Source of the DNA: Bolinopsis microptera
Taxonomy: Eukaryota; Ctenophora; Tentaculata; Lobata; Bolinopsidae
Direction of reading: 5' to 3'
NCBI RefSeq assembly: GCF_026151205.1
Contig: NC_087079.1
Coordinates: forward strand, 10,344,635 to 10,408,634
Length of the DNA: 64,000 nt
Shown here: positions 48,601 to 57,300 of the stretch, one piece after another
Numbering within the stretch: position 1 is the first letter of the stretch
Layout: every line of letters starts with the position of its first letter
Program-made: the position numbers and the translations under genes
The notes under the pieces: generated by a model
What the model saw: only the letters and a program-made list of their open reading frames with translations
What the model was told of the DNA's origin: nothing
Databases searched by the model: none

Positions 48601-49349
48601 TCAGAACGGTGACAGAGGATGAAGTCCGGAGAGCTGCTATCGCTGCTAACATCAACAACTTCATCCTGTCTCTTCCTGATGTGAATCACACAGAATTACT
48701 CTTGTATTCATAGTACTAGTATTCATAGTATTAGTTGGTGTCTGTGTTTTTAGTACTTGGGTATTTGAATCAAATTAAATCTAAACTTTAAATTTAATAT
48801 TCCAACTCACTGTTCACCATATCAGGGGTATAATACACGTGTCGGTGAAAAGGGAACGCAACTCTCAGGAGGACAGAAGCAGAGAATAGCCATTGCTCGG
48901 GCTTTAGTTAGGAACCCCAAGATATTGCTCCTAGACGAGGCAACCAGTGCACTAGATAACGAGAGCGAGAAGGTAAGATGATGATCAAGTGATTTTCTGA
49001 TAAAACATGCTGCGGAATTGTTACAGTTTTATCTAATATAAAAAAGAAGAAATAAAGAAGCACTATTTTCAAATTGAGCAGATCTACAGCTCCTAAATTA
49101 GTATCACAATGTTTGTATTGAGAACAAGTCTGTAGCCCTGATTATCCCCAGGTCGTACAAGAAGCTCTGGACAGAGCACGTGAAGGCAGAACATGTCTGG
49201 TGATTGCCCACAGACTCTCAACCATCCAGACAGCAGATCTCATCTGTGTCATCCAAGAGGGTTCAGTTGTGGAGAGTGGGACTCATGCGGAACTGATAGC
49301 CATGAGGGGGGTTTACTACAACCTTAACAAATCCGCTGACAAACATTAG
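8619..49349 (+). CDS. ABCB1-like: Full-length ABCB (P-glycoprotein/MDR-type) ABC transporter, 30 exons
   Basis: ATP-driven pump of the plasma membrane; P-glycoproteins export hydrophobic xenobiotics or lipids. Exons: 8619-8707, 8870-8966, 9074-9173, 9322-9417, 9668-9827, 10611-10782, 11134-11375, 11795-11963, 12816-12936, 13127-13242, 13415-13618, 13798-14047, 14215-14312, 20848-20904, 31503-31586, 31737-31848, 32035-32105, 32492-32617, 32833-32910, 33112-33202, 33401-33526, 33657-33828, 33943-34098, 34502-34655, 47452-47530, 47674-47792, 48332-48434, 48577-48680, 48826-48972, 49152-49349. All introns are GT-AG, phases agree, and the total is 3,891 nt (1,296 aa), the usual length for full ABCB proteins (about 1,280). 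Walker A is at residues 430-438 and 1089-1097, LSGGQ at 535-539 and 1195-1199, catalytic Glu at 560 and 1220, H-loop His at 591 and 1251, Q-loop Gln at 479 and 1137. Both ATP sites look competent. Orthology within ABCB1/4/5/11 cannot be settled here. Confidence 0.95.
11461..11774 (+). repeat. 8-bp GTGTAACA-type microsatellite in transporter intron 7
   Basis: Roughly 35 imperfect copies of AGTGTAAC with variants AGTGTACC and interruptions TATAGTGTAGCAATAT. It ends about 20 bp before the exon 8 acceptor, so length changes here come close to the branch point and polypyrimidine tract. Confidence 0.9.
12336..12398. repeat. Small nested foldback in transporter intron 8
   Basis: AAAAAATCAGCATAT at 12336-12350 is perfectly inverted at 12384-12398. 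A second inverted pair, CAATCAA/TTGATTG, sits inside. The RNA could form a hairpin of about 60 nt. No repeat family was recognised. Confidence 0.7.
14313..16446. other. Transporter intron 13, left part: no gene; one perfect hairpin
   Basis: AT-rich intronic sequence without recognisable genes. A perfect 21-bp inverted repeat is at 14632-14652 and 14664-14684 with an 11-nt loop. It carries ATATTC..TTTGTTATAT arms and is followed by a short direct echo of the loop sequence (CGTGACTC). Confidence 0.6.
16447..17092. mobile_element. Tc1/mariner-like MITE, 646 bp
   Basis: Terminal inverted repeats of about 48 bp begin CAGGG and share GTTGAAAATAGTGTGTAAAA and the following ATGTAAATGRCTCTAATTTT with three or four mismatches. 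The element is flanked by TA on both sides (16445-16446 and 17093-17094), the target duplication expected for Tc1/mariner; the wider flank TATTATA also matches on both sides. There is no transposase frame inside, so it would be non-autonomous. CAGGG-type termini are also seen in hAT elements, but TA flanks favour mariner. Confidence 0.72.
17105..17269. repeat. Foldback element with 27-bp perfect arms and three internal copies of a 14-mer
   Basis: The 27 bases at 17105-17131 are the exact reverse complement of 17243-17269. Between the arms CGAGGCTTGCCGAG occurs three times (about 17140, 17181 and 17218), separated by short A/T-rich pieces that also pair (AAAACTTTCGC with GCGAAAGTTT). The whole segment can form a long hairpin. 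Confidence 0.85.
17270..20847. other. Transporter intron 13, right part: no gene; palindrome and short repeats
   Basis: No coding sequence recognised. A 17-bp imperfect palindrome (one mismatch) with arms at 19169-19185 and 19211-19227 starts TTGATATT.CATG, like the arms of the foldback at 17105. A motif of about 40 bp containing GAGCCAAATTTGGC (about 17279-17322) reappears in reverse complement directly after that palindrome (about 19228-19265). Four 11-bp copies of TCACATACTGG lie at 19653-19696. Confidence 0.55.
20848..20904 (+). CDS. ABCB1-like: Transporter exon 14: linker exon with PSYEDV motif
   Basis: A 57-bp phase 0-0 exon between TATCTCAG and GTATGTGG, encoding 19 acidic/proline-containing residues ending [13 protein letters not shown]. 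It falls in the cytoplasmic linker between NBD1 and TMD2, which in P-glycoprotein is flexible and phosphorylated. It is isolated: 6.5 kb of intron before and 10.6 kb after. Being symmetric, it could be skipped without changing frame. The call rests on splice consensus, phase fit and its match to a second PSYEDV-encoding segment at 22255. Confidence 0.7.
20905..22110. other. Intron 14 start: no gene; 30-G run and possible short inverted-repeat element
   Basis: A run of 30 G is at 21572-21601, followed by GTGGCCAACC. About 330 bp on, the reverse complement of a similar end (GGGAGGGGCCAACCTCATCAA) ends near 21935, so 21572-21935 may be a small DNA transposon with G-run ends. Flanking duplications are not convincing. 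Confidence 0.35.
22111..22246 (+). repeat. Direct repeat of about 136 bp, copy 1 (with 17-G run)
   Basis: The G run, then AGGGCATTAGATCACACTG through GCAGCGCCAGCATRTTGTAATG to ACTGGTACTGGTA. It recurs at 22479-22624 with only a few substitutions and a 15-bp internal duplication. The pair flanks the orphan exon-like ORF. Confidence 0.88.
22255..22388 (+). CDS. Orphan exon-like ORF with PPKY and PSYEDV motifs (possible alternative 3' exon)
   Basis: A good acceptor (TAGTTTTCAG) precedes an open stretch. In the frame from 22257 it encodes 43 residues ending in a stop at 22386-22388, with [10 protein letters not shown] (a PPxY-type motif) and VPSYEDVI at the C-terminus. The last part resembles transporter exon 14 in both protein (PSYEDV) and DNA. 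Used as a terminal exon it would end the protein after NBD1 as a half-size product. The phase fits poorly: the TTTTCAG acceptor needs a phase-1 donor, while exons 13 and 14 end in phase 0; a weaker acceptor (GGTAG at 22243-22247) would fit phase 0. It could equally be a dead duplicated exon. Confidence 0.35.
22479..22624 (+). repeat. Direct repeat of about 136 bp, copy 2 (with G run)
   Basis: Second copy of the segment at 22111-22246, with a 15-bp tandem duplication of CATTAGATCACACTG near its start. Just upstream (22390-22452) is a GGTGAT/GGTGGT microsatellite. Confidence 0.88.
22625..24002. other. Intron 14: no gene; repeated CAGTTAGTACC motif
   Basis: No coding sequence seen. CAGTTAGTACC recurs at 23558, 23581, 23610 and 23630, mostly followed by GCAAAA, and CAGTTAGTAC is also at about 23040. 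An A/T-homopolymer-rich stretch is at about 23370-23530. Confidence 0.5.
24058..24155 (+). repeat. 10-bp GGACATAGGC tandem repeat
   Basis: About ten units of GGACATAGGC or GGACATAGAC. It is the inverted counterpart of the ATGTCC-type repeats near the right end of the same element. Confidence 0.9.
24327..25765 (+). repeat. 1.4 kb CT-rich (polypyrimidine) minisatellite
   Basis: Almost pure pyrimidine on the plus strand, built from TCCTCC, AGTCCTCC, TGGGTCCTCC and CAGTCATCC blocks. Longer blocks recur at 24440-24560, 24560-24700 and 24700-24830, showing nested duplication. Homopyrimidine tracts with mirror symmetry can form triplex (H-) DNA. The long plus-strand frame here (Ser/Pro/Leu only) is a by-product of composition. 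Confidence 0.93.
25783..25950 (+). repeat. About 20-bp TCCGCCAATGTCCGTCCGAG tandem repeat
   Basis: Five to six units of GTCCGCCAATGTCCGTCCGA with variants, preceded by GTCCACCAATGTC units. Right inner arm of the element at 24003-26027. Confidence 0.9.
26028..26488. other. No gene seen; downstream flank of the nested pentraxin-like gene
   Basis: Ordinary AT-rich intron sequence between the inverted-repeat element and the stop codon of the antisense gene. Its 3'UTR and poly(A) site should lie here; I could not fix them. Confidence 0.4.
26489..28060 (-). CDS. Secreted pentraxin/LamG-like protein with two tandem C-terminal modules (two compensating frameshifts)
   Basis: Antisense gene nested in transporter intron 14. 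Exons (minus): 28060-27206, 27037-26825, 26620-26489, all phase 0, 1,200 nt in total. The start at 28060 was chosen because a signal peptide follows ([19 protein letters not shown]); the frame extends further upstream but without one. Residues 20-240 form a pentraxin-type LamG domain, with the family signature H-x-C-x-[ST]-W (HVCLTW) and [10 protein letters not shown] Pro/Thr-rich linker and two modules of about 50 aa follow: GC(N/D)NRWA(V/I)LR..DF, then WELLAEF.GH, LIAHL.KHHC. Each module is split by an intron at the same place after DF, pointing to exon duplication. The frame shifts near 27582-27590 and back near 27345-27362; the part between is still clearly pentraxin-like. This means either recent pseudogenisation or sequence indels. 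Pentraxins often bind ligands with calcium in innate immunity; that role here is inference. Confidence 0.75.
30116..30211 (+). repeat. 7-bp ACTACAT microsatellite
   Basis: About 13 copies of ACTACAT with ACTACGT variants, flanked by partly inverted sequences around TAGTACTATCATG (about 30085) and CATGATAGTAGTAC (about 30240). Confidence 0.88.
30421..30526 (+). repeat. 7-bp CTCTACA microsatellite
   Basis: About 15 uninterrupted copies of CTCTACA; the purity suggests recent expansion. Confidence 0.95.
30951..31435 (+). repeat. 11-bp TATATTTACAC microsatellite/minisatellite
   Basis: About 43 copies of TATATTTACAC with occasional TATATATTTACAC (+2) and TTTGCAC variants. It lies about 70 bp upstream of transporter exon 15 and creates a spurious Tyr/Thr/Leu-rich open frame. 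Confidence 0.95.
31503..34655 (+). CDS. ABCB1-like: Transporter exons 15-24: linker end and TMD2
   Basis: Residues 658-1047. Exons 15 and 16 encode the charged linker ([19 protein letters not shown]) and the elbow helix ([11 protein letters not shown]). TMD2 begins at about residue 710 with [20 protein letters not shown], matching the TM7 start of ABCB proteins, and contains the coupling-helix motif [19 protein letters not shown] and [15 protein letters not shown]. An extracellular segment in exon 18 ([14 protein letters not shown]) follows TM7. Introns are short (about 85-400 bp). All junctions keep frame. Confidence 0.94.
34723..34793 (+). repeat. 9-bp AGATGTTCT microsatellite
   Basis: Six to seven copies of TCTAGATGT just downstream of the exon 24 donor. 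Confidence 0.88.
35023..36002 (-). pseudogene. 5'-truncated CR1/Jockey-like LINE (RT palm to C-terminus)
   Basis: A minus-strand open frame of 296 codons (36000-35110) starts within the RT palm at MFADD, the catalytic aspartates of reverse transcriptase. It continues through the thumb ([30 protein letters not shown]) to the C-terminal tail. Endonuclease and most of the RT are missing. The 3' end carries repeats of GGGTTACTTG (plus strand), a CR1/L2-style tail. The flanks give a possible 5-bp duplication ACTGT. The open frame without stops suggests a fairly recent insertion. Confidence 0.88.
36057..36724. mobile_element. Mariner-like MITE, copy 1 (668 bp)
   Basis: Ends CAGCAGGGTGTCA and its reverse complement, with a 25-bp inverted repeat ending TATTGGCG (one mismatch). 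TA precedes the left end. No transposase; the Lys/Phe-rich minus-strand frame inside lacks homology. It is duplicated with its flanks as part of the 857-bp unit. Confidence 0.75.
36914..37582. mobile_element. Mariner-like MITE, copy 2
   Basis: Nearly identical to 36057-36724 with very few differences (for example an extra A in the A-run at about 37320). It arose by segmental tandem duplication, not by a second transposition, since the outer flanks match too. Confidence 0.75.
37850..39790 (+). repeat. About 184-bp satellite array, plus orientation, about 10 monomers
   Basis: The monomer marker GGGGATTTATGTTCC recurs at about 37900, 38083, 38267, 38450, 38634, 38834, 39018, 39200, 39384 and 39584. 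Typical units contain ACCTGTCCCAAACCATCAG and CCACTCAGGCCACTCCCAGG. Two variant units (about 38757 and 39509, 752 bp apart) carry a hairpin with arms TTTGTAGGGGATTT/AAATCCCCTACAAA, which gives a four-monomer higher-order period. The same satellite lies in opposite orientation at 42190-46755. Confidence 0.95.
39791..40349. other. Spacer between satellite array and LINE remnant: nothing recognised
   Basis: AT-rich sequence without a gene. A loose inverted pair around ATCAGGTGATTGGATTACC and GGGTGATTATGTGATAGG (reverse complement) is at about 40040-40130. Probably the 3'UTR side of the minus-strand LINE. Confidence 0.4.
40350..41947 (-). mobile_element. C-terminal part of an RLE-type (R2-like) non-LTR retrotransposon ORF
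   Basis: An open minus-strand frame of more than 516 codons (in frame up to about 41947, where a stop precedes). The N-terminal part looks like the RT thumb. It is followed by a zinc finger C-X2-C-X6-H-X4-C ([17 protein letters not shown]) and then a restriction-like endonuclease core: [20 protein letters not shown], the PD...(D/E)-x-T pattern seen at the C-terminus of R2/R4/NeSL-type elements, which lack an apurinic endonuclease. The RT catalytic palm is missing, so the copy is 5'-truncated, but no stops interrupt the rest. Assignment to a specific clade would need a search. It sits in the centre of two inverted satellite arrays. Confidence 0.8.
42190..46755 (-). repeat. About 184-bp satellite array, minus orientation, about 24 monomers with higher-order structure
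   Basis: Reverse complement of the monomer family at 37850-39790, preceded by a C run (about 42188-42210). The rare double motif GGTTGGTGAGTGGCCTGAG appears at about 43363 and 45241, and the hairpin variant with GTCTGGATTTGTAGGGG at 43501 and 45378, both spaced about 1,877 bp. This means a block of about ten monomers was duplicated as a unit. A further hairpin variant is at about 46500. Monomers differ by only a few bases, so homogenisation is recent. Confidence 0.95.
46756..47451. other. Intron 24 end: no gene; CpG-rich patch and TA microsatellite
   Basis: A (TA)n stretch is at about 47038-47064. The surrounding 46970-47250 is rich in CG dinucleotides (GCGCGCG, TAGCGCG, repeated CCGCTA), unlike the rest of the window. 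A cryptic promoter or another repeat are both possible; no start of transcription can be read. Confidence 0.4.
47452..49349 (+). CDS. ABCB1-like: Transporter exons 25-30: NBD2 and stop
   Basis: Residues 1048-1296. The A-loop Tyr is in [14 protein letters not shown], Walker A is GQSGCGKST, the Q-loop GLVSQEP, the signature LSGGQKQR, Walker B ILLLDE, the D-loop SALD and the H-loop IAHR. The protein ends [10 protein letters not shown] with TAG at 49347-49349. Intron 28 (48681-48825) uses donor GTGAAT, weaker than the others. No AATAAA was found close behind the stop; the nearest cluster is about 940 bp downstream (about 50290). Confidence 0.95.
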
Positions 49350-52275
49350 GTTGAGACTTTCCGGTTGAGACTTTCCGATTGACTGGTTGAGACTTTTCCT
49401 GAGTATTAATAGAGACTTTTTGGCCAGATGTGGTGATTTCAAGCTCGTATGGTAATAACATTGTGTTTGGCTGCGGTTTATAACTGAGATTTTAAACCAA
49501 AATACAGAAATTTTGTAGGTATAGGAGCTGTTTAAAACTTAAACTTGTATTCAATTAAAACTTAATTTTATGATGGTCTGAACTTATTTTTATGATGGTC
49601 TGAACTTAATTGTTGATGGTTTTTTGTCGCTTGTCATTTCCTTCACACTATTTCCACTCTATTTGCTAATTTCAAGTTGAAACTTCTGTACACATTTTCT
49701 TTGGCCCTTTTCTTGTAAACCAATCGCTGGATGAAATGTTATCAAACTCACCAAACCTATAGCATTATTTTTTACGACTTATCTAATACTGTTAAATATT
49801 CTGTGTTTATGTCAAATTAACATAATATGTAATGTGCAATGTGCAAGTATCAATACTATAACTAATTCTTTTGTACACTCTTTGCTTGTTAGTTAATTCT
49901 TTTCCTTGTGTATAATATTTTTATCAGATAGTTCAAAACATGTTTTAATGAAAAGATGTATTTTTAATTGTCACCACTGGCTTACAATTTTAAATTAGAC
50001 TTAATCGAATGTAAATAATCTTTAATCTAGGCTTCAACATTCAACTAGCGCATCGCTCGACCTGAAGATAAGCGGACTTTTTTTCCTATAATTTATAACC
50101 ACAATATCATCAGTATCCAACAATTTAGACCTACTCGAATTTTACTTTTGTTACATTGATGCAAATTTTGCCGGCCGATTGCTGAAATGTAGGGCAAAAA
50201 ATAGCGATCGAGCAAATTTCGGTTCTCTTAAAAGTTCGTTTCCATCGCACGGATAAAAAACAATAAAACTCTGGTTTACTAGTACTAGCACTTAAATAAA
50301 ATATAAATAAACCAATATCGGCAATCAAAGTAAATAAACATTAAATTTCAAGCGGTACCCCAATTCAAATTAAATAATTTGTACAACCATCTCCAAAAAA
50401 AAGTAAAAAAGTTTAGCCGTAACGCACTGTTAGAATGACGTTACGATAAAATGCTGCTCCAAGTTATTTTGGTTAAAATCCAACGCTCGGGGTCGGGAGA
50501 AAAGTTAATCGGCATGCTAATATACTTTTACTGTGACCATATATTAAAATTTATGGAAATTTTGATAATTATTATTTTGACCATATTAAATTTTGACCAT
50601 ATTAAATATTTGTCGATTTTAGTTGACCTGAACGACAATTTTATCTAGTAGGTGGTTAAACTAGTCCCTATTTACATTCATATTTTACAAAATAGCGTTA
50701 GTATCGAAATTAAGTTTAAAAACATACTCCAATTTTGCGTTAACAGTTAACTAATCGAATCAACAAAAACATAAAATTTGTATCAAATTCTATGATTTGG
50801 CTGTCGCAATCATTATTATGACATGTTTTGACAAAGAACACATGATTTTTATCACATATCTTATGATCACTGAGCGAATAGTTTAACCAATTATACTCGT
50901 AATAAATTTTATCCGGATCGTTGAACTAAGCTATCGGCTATATTCATAAACATGATAAAGATTGTACACTTTTTCGTGGTATCCTAAAAATAAAAGTTAT
51001 AAAAAATTCGACTTTTTAGTCGTGCGACCGTTCAGTGACAATCGTAATATTTAAATAATTAACTTTCTGCCTTGGCTCGAGCTGGGACAGTTTGCAAAGC
51101 TATTTTTACTTTATACCAAAGTAATTATCAATAAATCAAACCTAATTATGATAAAATAATAACGAATGAGCTACTTTTAATATCTTCAAGTCCAATTATG
51201 AATAATGCAACATCATAATTCCAAATAATGTAATATTTTCAAGTTAACTTTTACAAAATCATTTGTGTTTGTATCAACATCTTATATGAATTTGCGTTGT
51301 CTAATTTTGTAAGTCAATAGTCATTCCACATTTACGATGATCCCTCGCCACTCGTCAGGGAAATCAGAACTTTTCAGCACAAATTGACTGAATGGATGTT
51401 CGCTGATACTTTCTCGATCGGTAACATCAGTAAATTAACTCATTCTGCTGGTCGGTCTGTATTTGTATTATCGTTAAAAGCGACGCGAAATGTCATTTTA
51501 TCCGAATCTCAGCGTTTGATATCTTTCCATCAATACTTCAGTTGCATAGGGCGATTAACTCACGTGACGTCACCATATTTATGACGTCATGCGTTGCCAT
51601 TGTAGCGCACGTTCTCACACGTGACCGATGGCATAGTCGTATGCGTTGTAGTCCTCTACGTTGGCGGGCTGAGTCAGAGTTTGGGCTGCCATTTCCTCGT
51701 ATATCATACTGTTGGATCTGATGTCGCCAGACATTGGCATATAGTCGTTACCTCCTCCTGTACATTCATTACTATATCATTTCGTGCAAGATTAAAACTT
51801 TAAGAAATGAAGCAAGGATGATTTAAATGCGTTTCTATTCATCATCTATAAATGATCAGTCAAGTCCCCAGATTTTATGACAGGACATTCAGTTGTAATC
51901 TTATCATACTACATTCAAGTTGCCTCCCCCGGTGTAGCCAACTAATTGCCCTTTAGAAACACATGCTCTTCAGTCATGATAAGTGTAGAGGTTATCAGTG
52001 ACAACTGACAACCGTACAACCCACCAATACATCATGCAAGTAGTTCGTGTGCAGTCCCAACCAATACGATTATGCTGATTAGGACCTGACATAATTATGC
52101 TATTTTGGATCTCCGAGAGGTCATGGCCTGACGACACAAAACTTACCTATAGAAAGCGTGTCTCATCTAGTCCTACTGGACACGGTACGGACAATTAATA
52201 TTAACATTTGAATCTTCCCCTATAATTGAACAACAAAATCAATCAAAAAACATTAGACAGCAGGAAAAAAATGTG
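49350..52275. other. Intergenic region between two convergent genes: no gene seen
   Basis: Holds the 3'UTR of the transporter on the left and that of the minus-strand receptor on the right. AT-rich, with short unsupported frames only. A phrase TTGAGACTTTYCCGRTTGA is repeated right after the stop (about 49350-49400). Confidence 0.5.
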
Positions 52276-54388
52276 TTAGAACAAAGAAAGAAACTTGAAC
52301 CAACCGTTGACGTTAGTGTTGCCAGCTCTGCTGCAACTGTACAGGGGATTTGAGGACATGTTGTTGGGGAGGTTACCGTAGGAGTTACTGTGGAGTGGAG
52401 GTGGCATCGGGGGCCTGTTCCTGATCATGGAGTCAGTGGGACACAGGGGCTGACACCCTGTACTGTACTGACAGCTGTTCGGATAGTTTCCGTTACTGTC
52501 CACTACCTGAGGAGTATGTTTGGTCAGATCCAGATAACAGTTCCCATTGGCATTAGTGCATTGGATATGGTACCTTGAGCTGGAGATAATCTTGCGAACT
52601 GTAATTTTGAACTGTCAGGATTGAGGCTGATGACACTGACATGGTGCATCAGGATGACACGGAGCGGGGTTATACTTATAACATTACATGAATAACGCTA
52701 GTTATAGTGTTTGCTAGGATTACAGATTTATCCTGTATAATTCACGAGCCCGCAAGACAATTGATTATACAGCTATCATGTATGTCATCAGACCAAGCAA
52801 TAGAGTCGCTATGTGTTATCACTGTTATTAGATATCTATTAACAAAACACAGAATATTGCGCGAAAATTTCATAACCAGTCAACTGTATAGGAAAGTTGT
52901 ATCAGAAAGATATTAATCTCGCGTTATAACACACCTCGTACAGATCCTCATCTAAGTTTAGAGCGTCCCTTTCCGAAGGAAGTCTGACATTCCCTCGACC
53001 GGTCTCGTACTCTAACCTCAGCGGTCTCTTCCTCTTGCCTCGCTGAGGAATTTTAAGAATTAAGGACTTTTCTATAAGTCTACAGGGTTGACATCAAACA
53101 ATTTGATCTCTTTTTTATAAGTTAGCTTTATTAGGATTTAACAAATTGAGTAAGTTGTTCAGAGAGTTAATGCTTACAACAGTAACAAATTGTGTGGCAC
53201 GACTGTCATGGACATCTGTCAATACCAAATGTTTCCCTGTAGGAAAAATATGGAGTTGTGCTCGACGATAATCAAAATTGTTCCGCTGTACTAGTCGATC
53301 TAACCCAGTGACTAACCCTGATGACGAGAATACAGATAACAGTGCTGAGTACGGACAGAGTGACAACAGCTGTAACGCTGATCACAACCCACATCCACCA
53401 CTCACTCAATACTCTCGTAACCTCGTTCTCATCTCTGACATCGCTGAAAAGTAGAAGGAGGAGTCAGTAAAGAGTGGAACTGGAGAGCTGCCAGTGATAC
53501 AATCAAATGTGGGGAGATTTAATTATAGATGATTAGTAAATAAAATGGGTAAAGAAGTAACTGGTGACCGTGAAGGGTGAGAGACCCAGTTGAGCGGTGA
53601 GTGATGAGAGCTGCTTTGAAGGGTTATTGAAGGGGCCTACAGGTACTTACGTATACAGACGTTTTTCTTGTTACTCCAGCCGTAGGGTGTACAGTTGGCT
53701 TCAGTCTCACCGTCCAGCTCAAAATACGTGTTGCAATGAACCTGGCAAACAATTTTATTCTTAATACTATACTTTATCATTCCTATCGAAATTATTGTTA
53801 ATTGTTGATGCATTTTTGAGGACTTGTATATCGGAAAATTTTATGAAATCGTGAGATTATTCATCCATTAACCAACTCAATCATCAAGCAACCAATAATC
53901 CTGATATCAACAATTCAAGCTGCCAAGTTAAAGTCACCTCAACAGATTCACCGCACTTTGCTCCAGCAACAGAGTAGACAACCTGGTTCTTGTAGAGAAG
54001 AGTTCCATTTCCAGGTCCAGGTAGCTCAGCACAGGTGTAACCTACGTAGTTGTCATGGTAATTATATAGTTTTCATGGTAACATGGTTGATGGTTGTAAT
54101 GGTAACAAGGTTGTAATAGTAAAACGGTTGTAATAGTAATACGGTTGTCAGGGTAACATAAAACATTGTTGCCATTGTAACAAATTTGTGAATTATAGTA
54201 ATCCTACAAAAACATACCAGCGTCAGAGCAGTGAGGTGGTTCCTTTGTCCAGTTTCCATAGTTACAGACAAGGTCGTTTGTGTGTGAGAGAGCCGCGCAC
54301 ACGTTATTGCACGTGAAGCTGACCACTGTCCGATCCTTAGTGAGGAGGGTACTGGGAAGTGCTGTAGTTGTAGACAGGGACTGACAAC
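52276..54388 (-). CDS. Receptor exons 14-19: two Sushi domains, TM helix, cytoplasmic tail
   Basis: Exon 14 is one Sushi unit (CQSLSTTTALP ... VCNYGNWTKEPPHC). Exons 15-16 form another (YTCAELPGPGNGTLLY ... TPYGWSNKKNVC). Exon 17 encodes the membrane helix (WWMWVVISVTAVVTLSVLST). Exon 18 starts with a basic stop-transfer stretch (RGKRKRPLRL). The last exon (112 codons to TAA at 52276) is Asn/Ser/Pro-rich with RNRPPMPPPLH, an SH3/WW-type ligand, and several tyrosines (NCYLDL, SYGNL, PLYSC) that could be phosphorylated. A donor-like GTTGGT near 52295 leaves open an extra splice before the stop. Confidence 0.82.
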
Positions 54389-57300
54389 CTGAACCAGGGA
54401 AGAGTGTCAGACTCAAATATAATAAAGCACAGATCTGATTTTGTACGACTTTTTCCGCTTAAAATGTCACTCCCATATTTAAAATAAACACGTATTTAGG
54501 TTTTTAAGGGCTAATTTTGCTAACATTCATAGCTTCATGACAGATTTTTTAACATTTCCGTTGACAATTTTTTGTATGCCACTTATAATCATTTTCACGA
54601 GTGTATGGTATACCAAAATAAAAGCTTTTAAGCTCATTTACTTCATAAAACCCGATGCGTATATAGGATATATTATCAAAATAGGTCAGTTCCGATTAAC
54701 CAGGGCCCCCAATTTCGCATGAATGTTTGCAGCGATTTCATAAGTCACGTGGCTGCCAGGGTGCAGCCAATAAAATGTTCGGAAACTGTTGCAAATATCG
54801 GGTTTTTAACAAACGTGATCTGCTTCACAACAGTAACTCTTCTAGCAGTACCAGTGGTAGTGGCGACACATACGGCCATGGGGGCTCATGATAGGGCGAA
54901 TCTAGGATTTCCTTTTTTCTTTGAGAATAAATCGACTCAAAGATTCCTATCGTTGAAATAAGTCCAGCAACCGTCAGTTGGGCTCTTTTAAACACAAATA
55001 ATTCATTCAATGGCTTTGCACTTGCAGTTAGTTGTAACACATGTTATATTTATATATCCTATTCGGCTTTTCCCAAGTCTGAATACCATAAGACAATTTA
55101 AATTTGTTTAACTGATCCATCTCGTTAATTCCATGAAAATCACAATTGAAGAACTATAAAAACTAACCTATTCTGGGAACGACAGGAGCCGAGAGCCTCT
55201 GAATGATTTGTCCCGAGTACTTGGCCTGGAACTGCAGATGGAAAATGAAGTCCGGTACCTCCAACTCTGCCATGTACCCTCCCAGGTACTTCTGAAAAGG
55301 TAAAACTTGTCTTTAGTCGTGTAGAACGGGTTGGAGAATTGTAATTGAGGGCAGCAGAAGTAAAAAAATATTTGTTAGTAATTGATTTGTGTTTTGCTCT
55401 CAGATTCACGCAGCTCACCGCAGACTAAGTGCAACCCGGGGATTTTAAGTTATTATTAATCCGTGTTTTGCCCTCCGAAGCAACACAATTATTGTTAGTA
55501 AACAGTAATTGAAGAGTGTTTGGTTCTCACGATCAGATCGAGCATTTCACATAATGTCTACGTACTTTAACTTAATACTGTCATGCAGTGCCAGTTCGAA
55601 AGTTGCTAATGTTTGAGCCTTGAAGGATGTGAGCTCGTGTCGACGACATTCGACACAAAATGTTTATTTTTAGGTCACATTGTAACTCTATAAATAAAAT
55701 AAAACTGAATCCCGCAATTCACCAGCTGATGTTACAAAAATTGCAGCATATATCTCGCACTGTCTTGGAAAGCAATTTACAAATTATTGGTAATAATGGT
55801 ATAGCGGCGGCGTGTTACAGGGCGAGGTGTGACTTGCAATGAAAGCGGTTCTAAAGTTCCTAATTTGTTATCAGCCAGGTAGGCAACAATATGTGAGTCT
55901 ACCGTAACAACACGGTTACGTCATTCCTATTCTTATTCCAAACTTCACGGGTAAACTGTTATGGAAACTTATTTTTACACGTGCAATAATCGTGCAGGTT
56001 TTAAATTTAAAAGGAACAGAACCACGAGAAGAGTCTGTATCTGCAGATATCCTACATCTTACACAATATACATCCTACATTTATCCTACCTTCATAGCAA
56101 CAGGTTCGCCAGGTTGATTTGAGATGACTGTGCTGACTACTACATCATACACTGCTGCTCCGAACACTACGTACACCACTGCTCTGCTGCCCGAGTCTAG
56201 GGTCTCTGTTAGTTCTAACGTGTCGTCAACCTGTGCGATCGGGCTATTTAGAGGGACAATGAAACTGATCAGTTTTAGCTTTAAGACATATATCTTAGCA
56301 ATCCAAGTAGAATATAATCATAAATCAATCAGCAATGAATAGTGATTTAAATTAAGATTCATTGTTTTAAATATATCTAACGATCTCGTTTTTGAAAATG
56401 AACTAACCTCGTGCAGGAAGAAATTATAAGAGAAGGAGATATCAGTAACAGTGTTAGCGGTTACAACAGCACTCCCCCTCTCGCTGCACGATATGTTAAC
56501 GTTAACGTACTCTGAGGGGGAAGTTACAAAGTTAGAAACTTGGTGGTGACCTGGTTAGTAACCTGGTTAGTAACTTGGTTAGTAACTTTGTTAGTAACTT
56601 GGTTAGTTACTTGGTTAGTAACTTGGCTAGTTACTTGGTTAGTTACTTGGTTAGTTACCTGGTTAGTAACCTGGTTATATTAACTTGGTTAGTAACTTGG
56701 TAACCTGTTCGGCAACCTGATGAGTATGCTCGCTGGCTGACGAGAAATAACAGCTGCATTCATATAACATTGATAGTGATCATGAAAATATCCCACGAAG
56801 ATTTAAGTACCAGCAATAGAAGGCTGCAAGCTGATGGTCATCATATCCCGCAAGGTGGATACATGCTGGTATCTGATATCGTTATTCTTATCGTCAGATA
56901 CTGATACGATCCTCACACTGCTACAAGATACGCTCACTATCATCCGGTGTACTCGCTTATCACATGGGATCTGGGGAATGTTGTTATTGAGAGGGAAACC
57001 TAAAAATGGATTAGAGCTTTTAGCTTGCTTACAATTGGGTGGAGCAGGCAAAGACTTGAATTTTAAAGGAAACATCAAATTTTAATGTCGAGATTAAGGA
57101 TCAAGGAAAAAAGGTACAATAAAAACAGAACGAACAAACTGTAAATATCTACAATGATAATTTTAACTTAACTTACCTGAACTACGTTATACTCGTCGTC
57201 ATCATCAACGTGTATAACTTGGTGGACTACATCTTGATTCCTCATCAAGGCTCCCTCCATAAGACTGGATATTTCCCGGACCTGGGCCTTTGCCACTGAC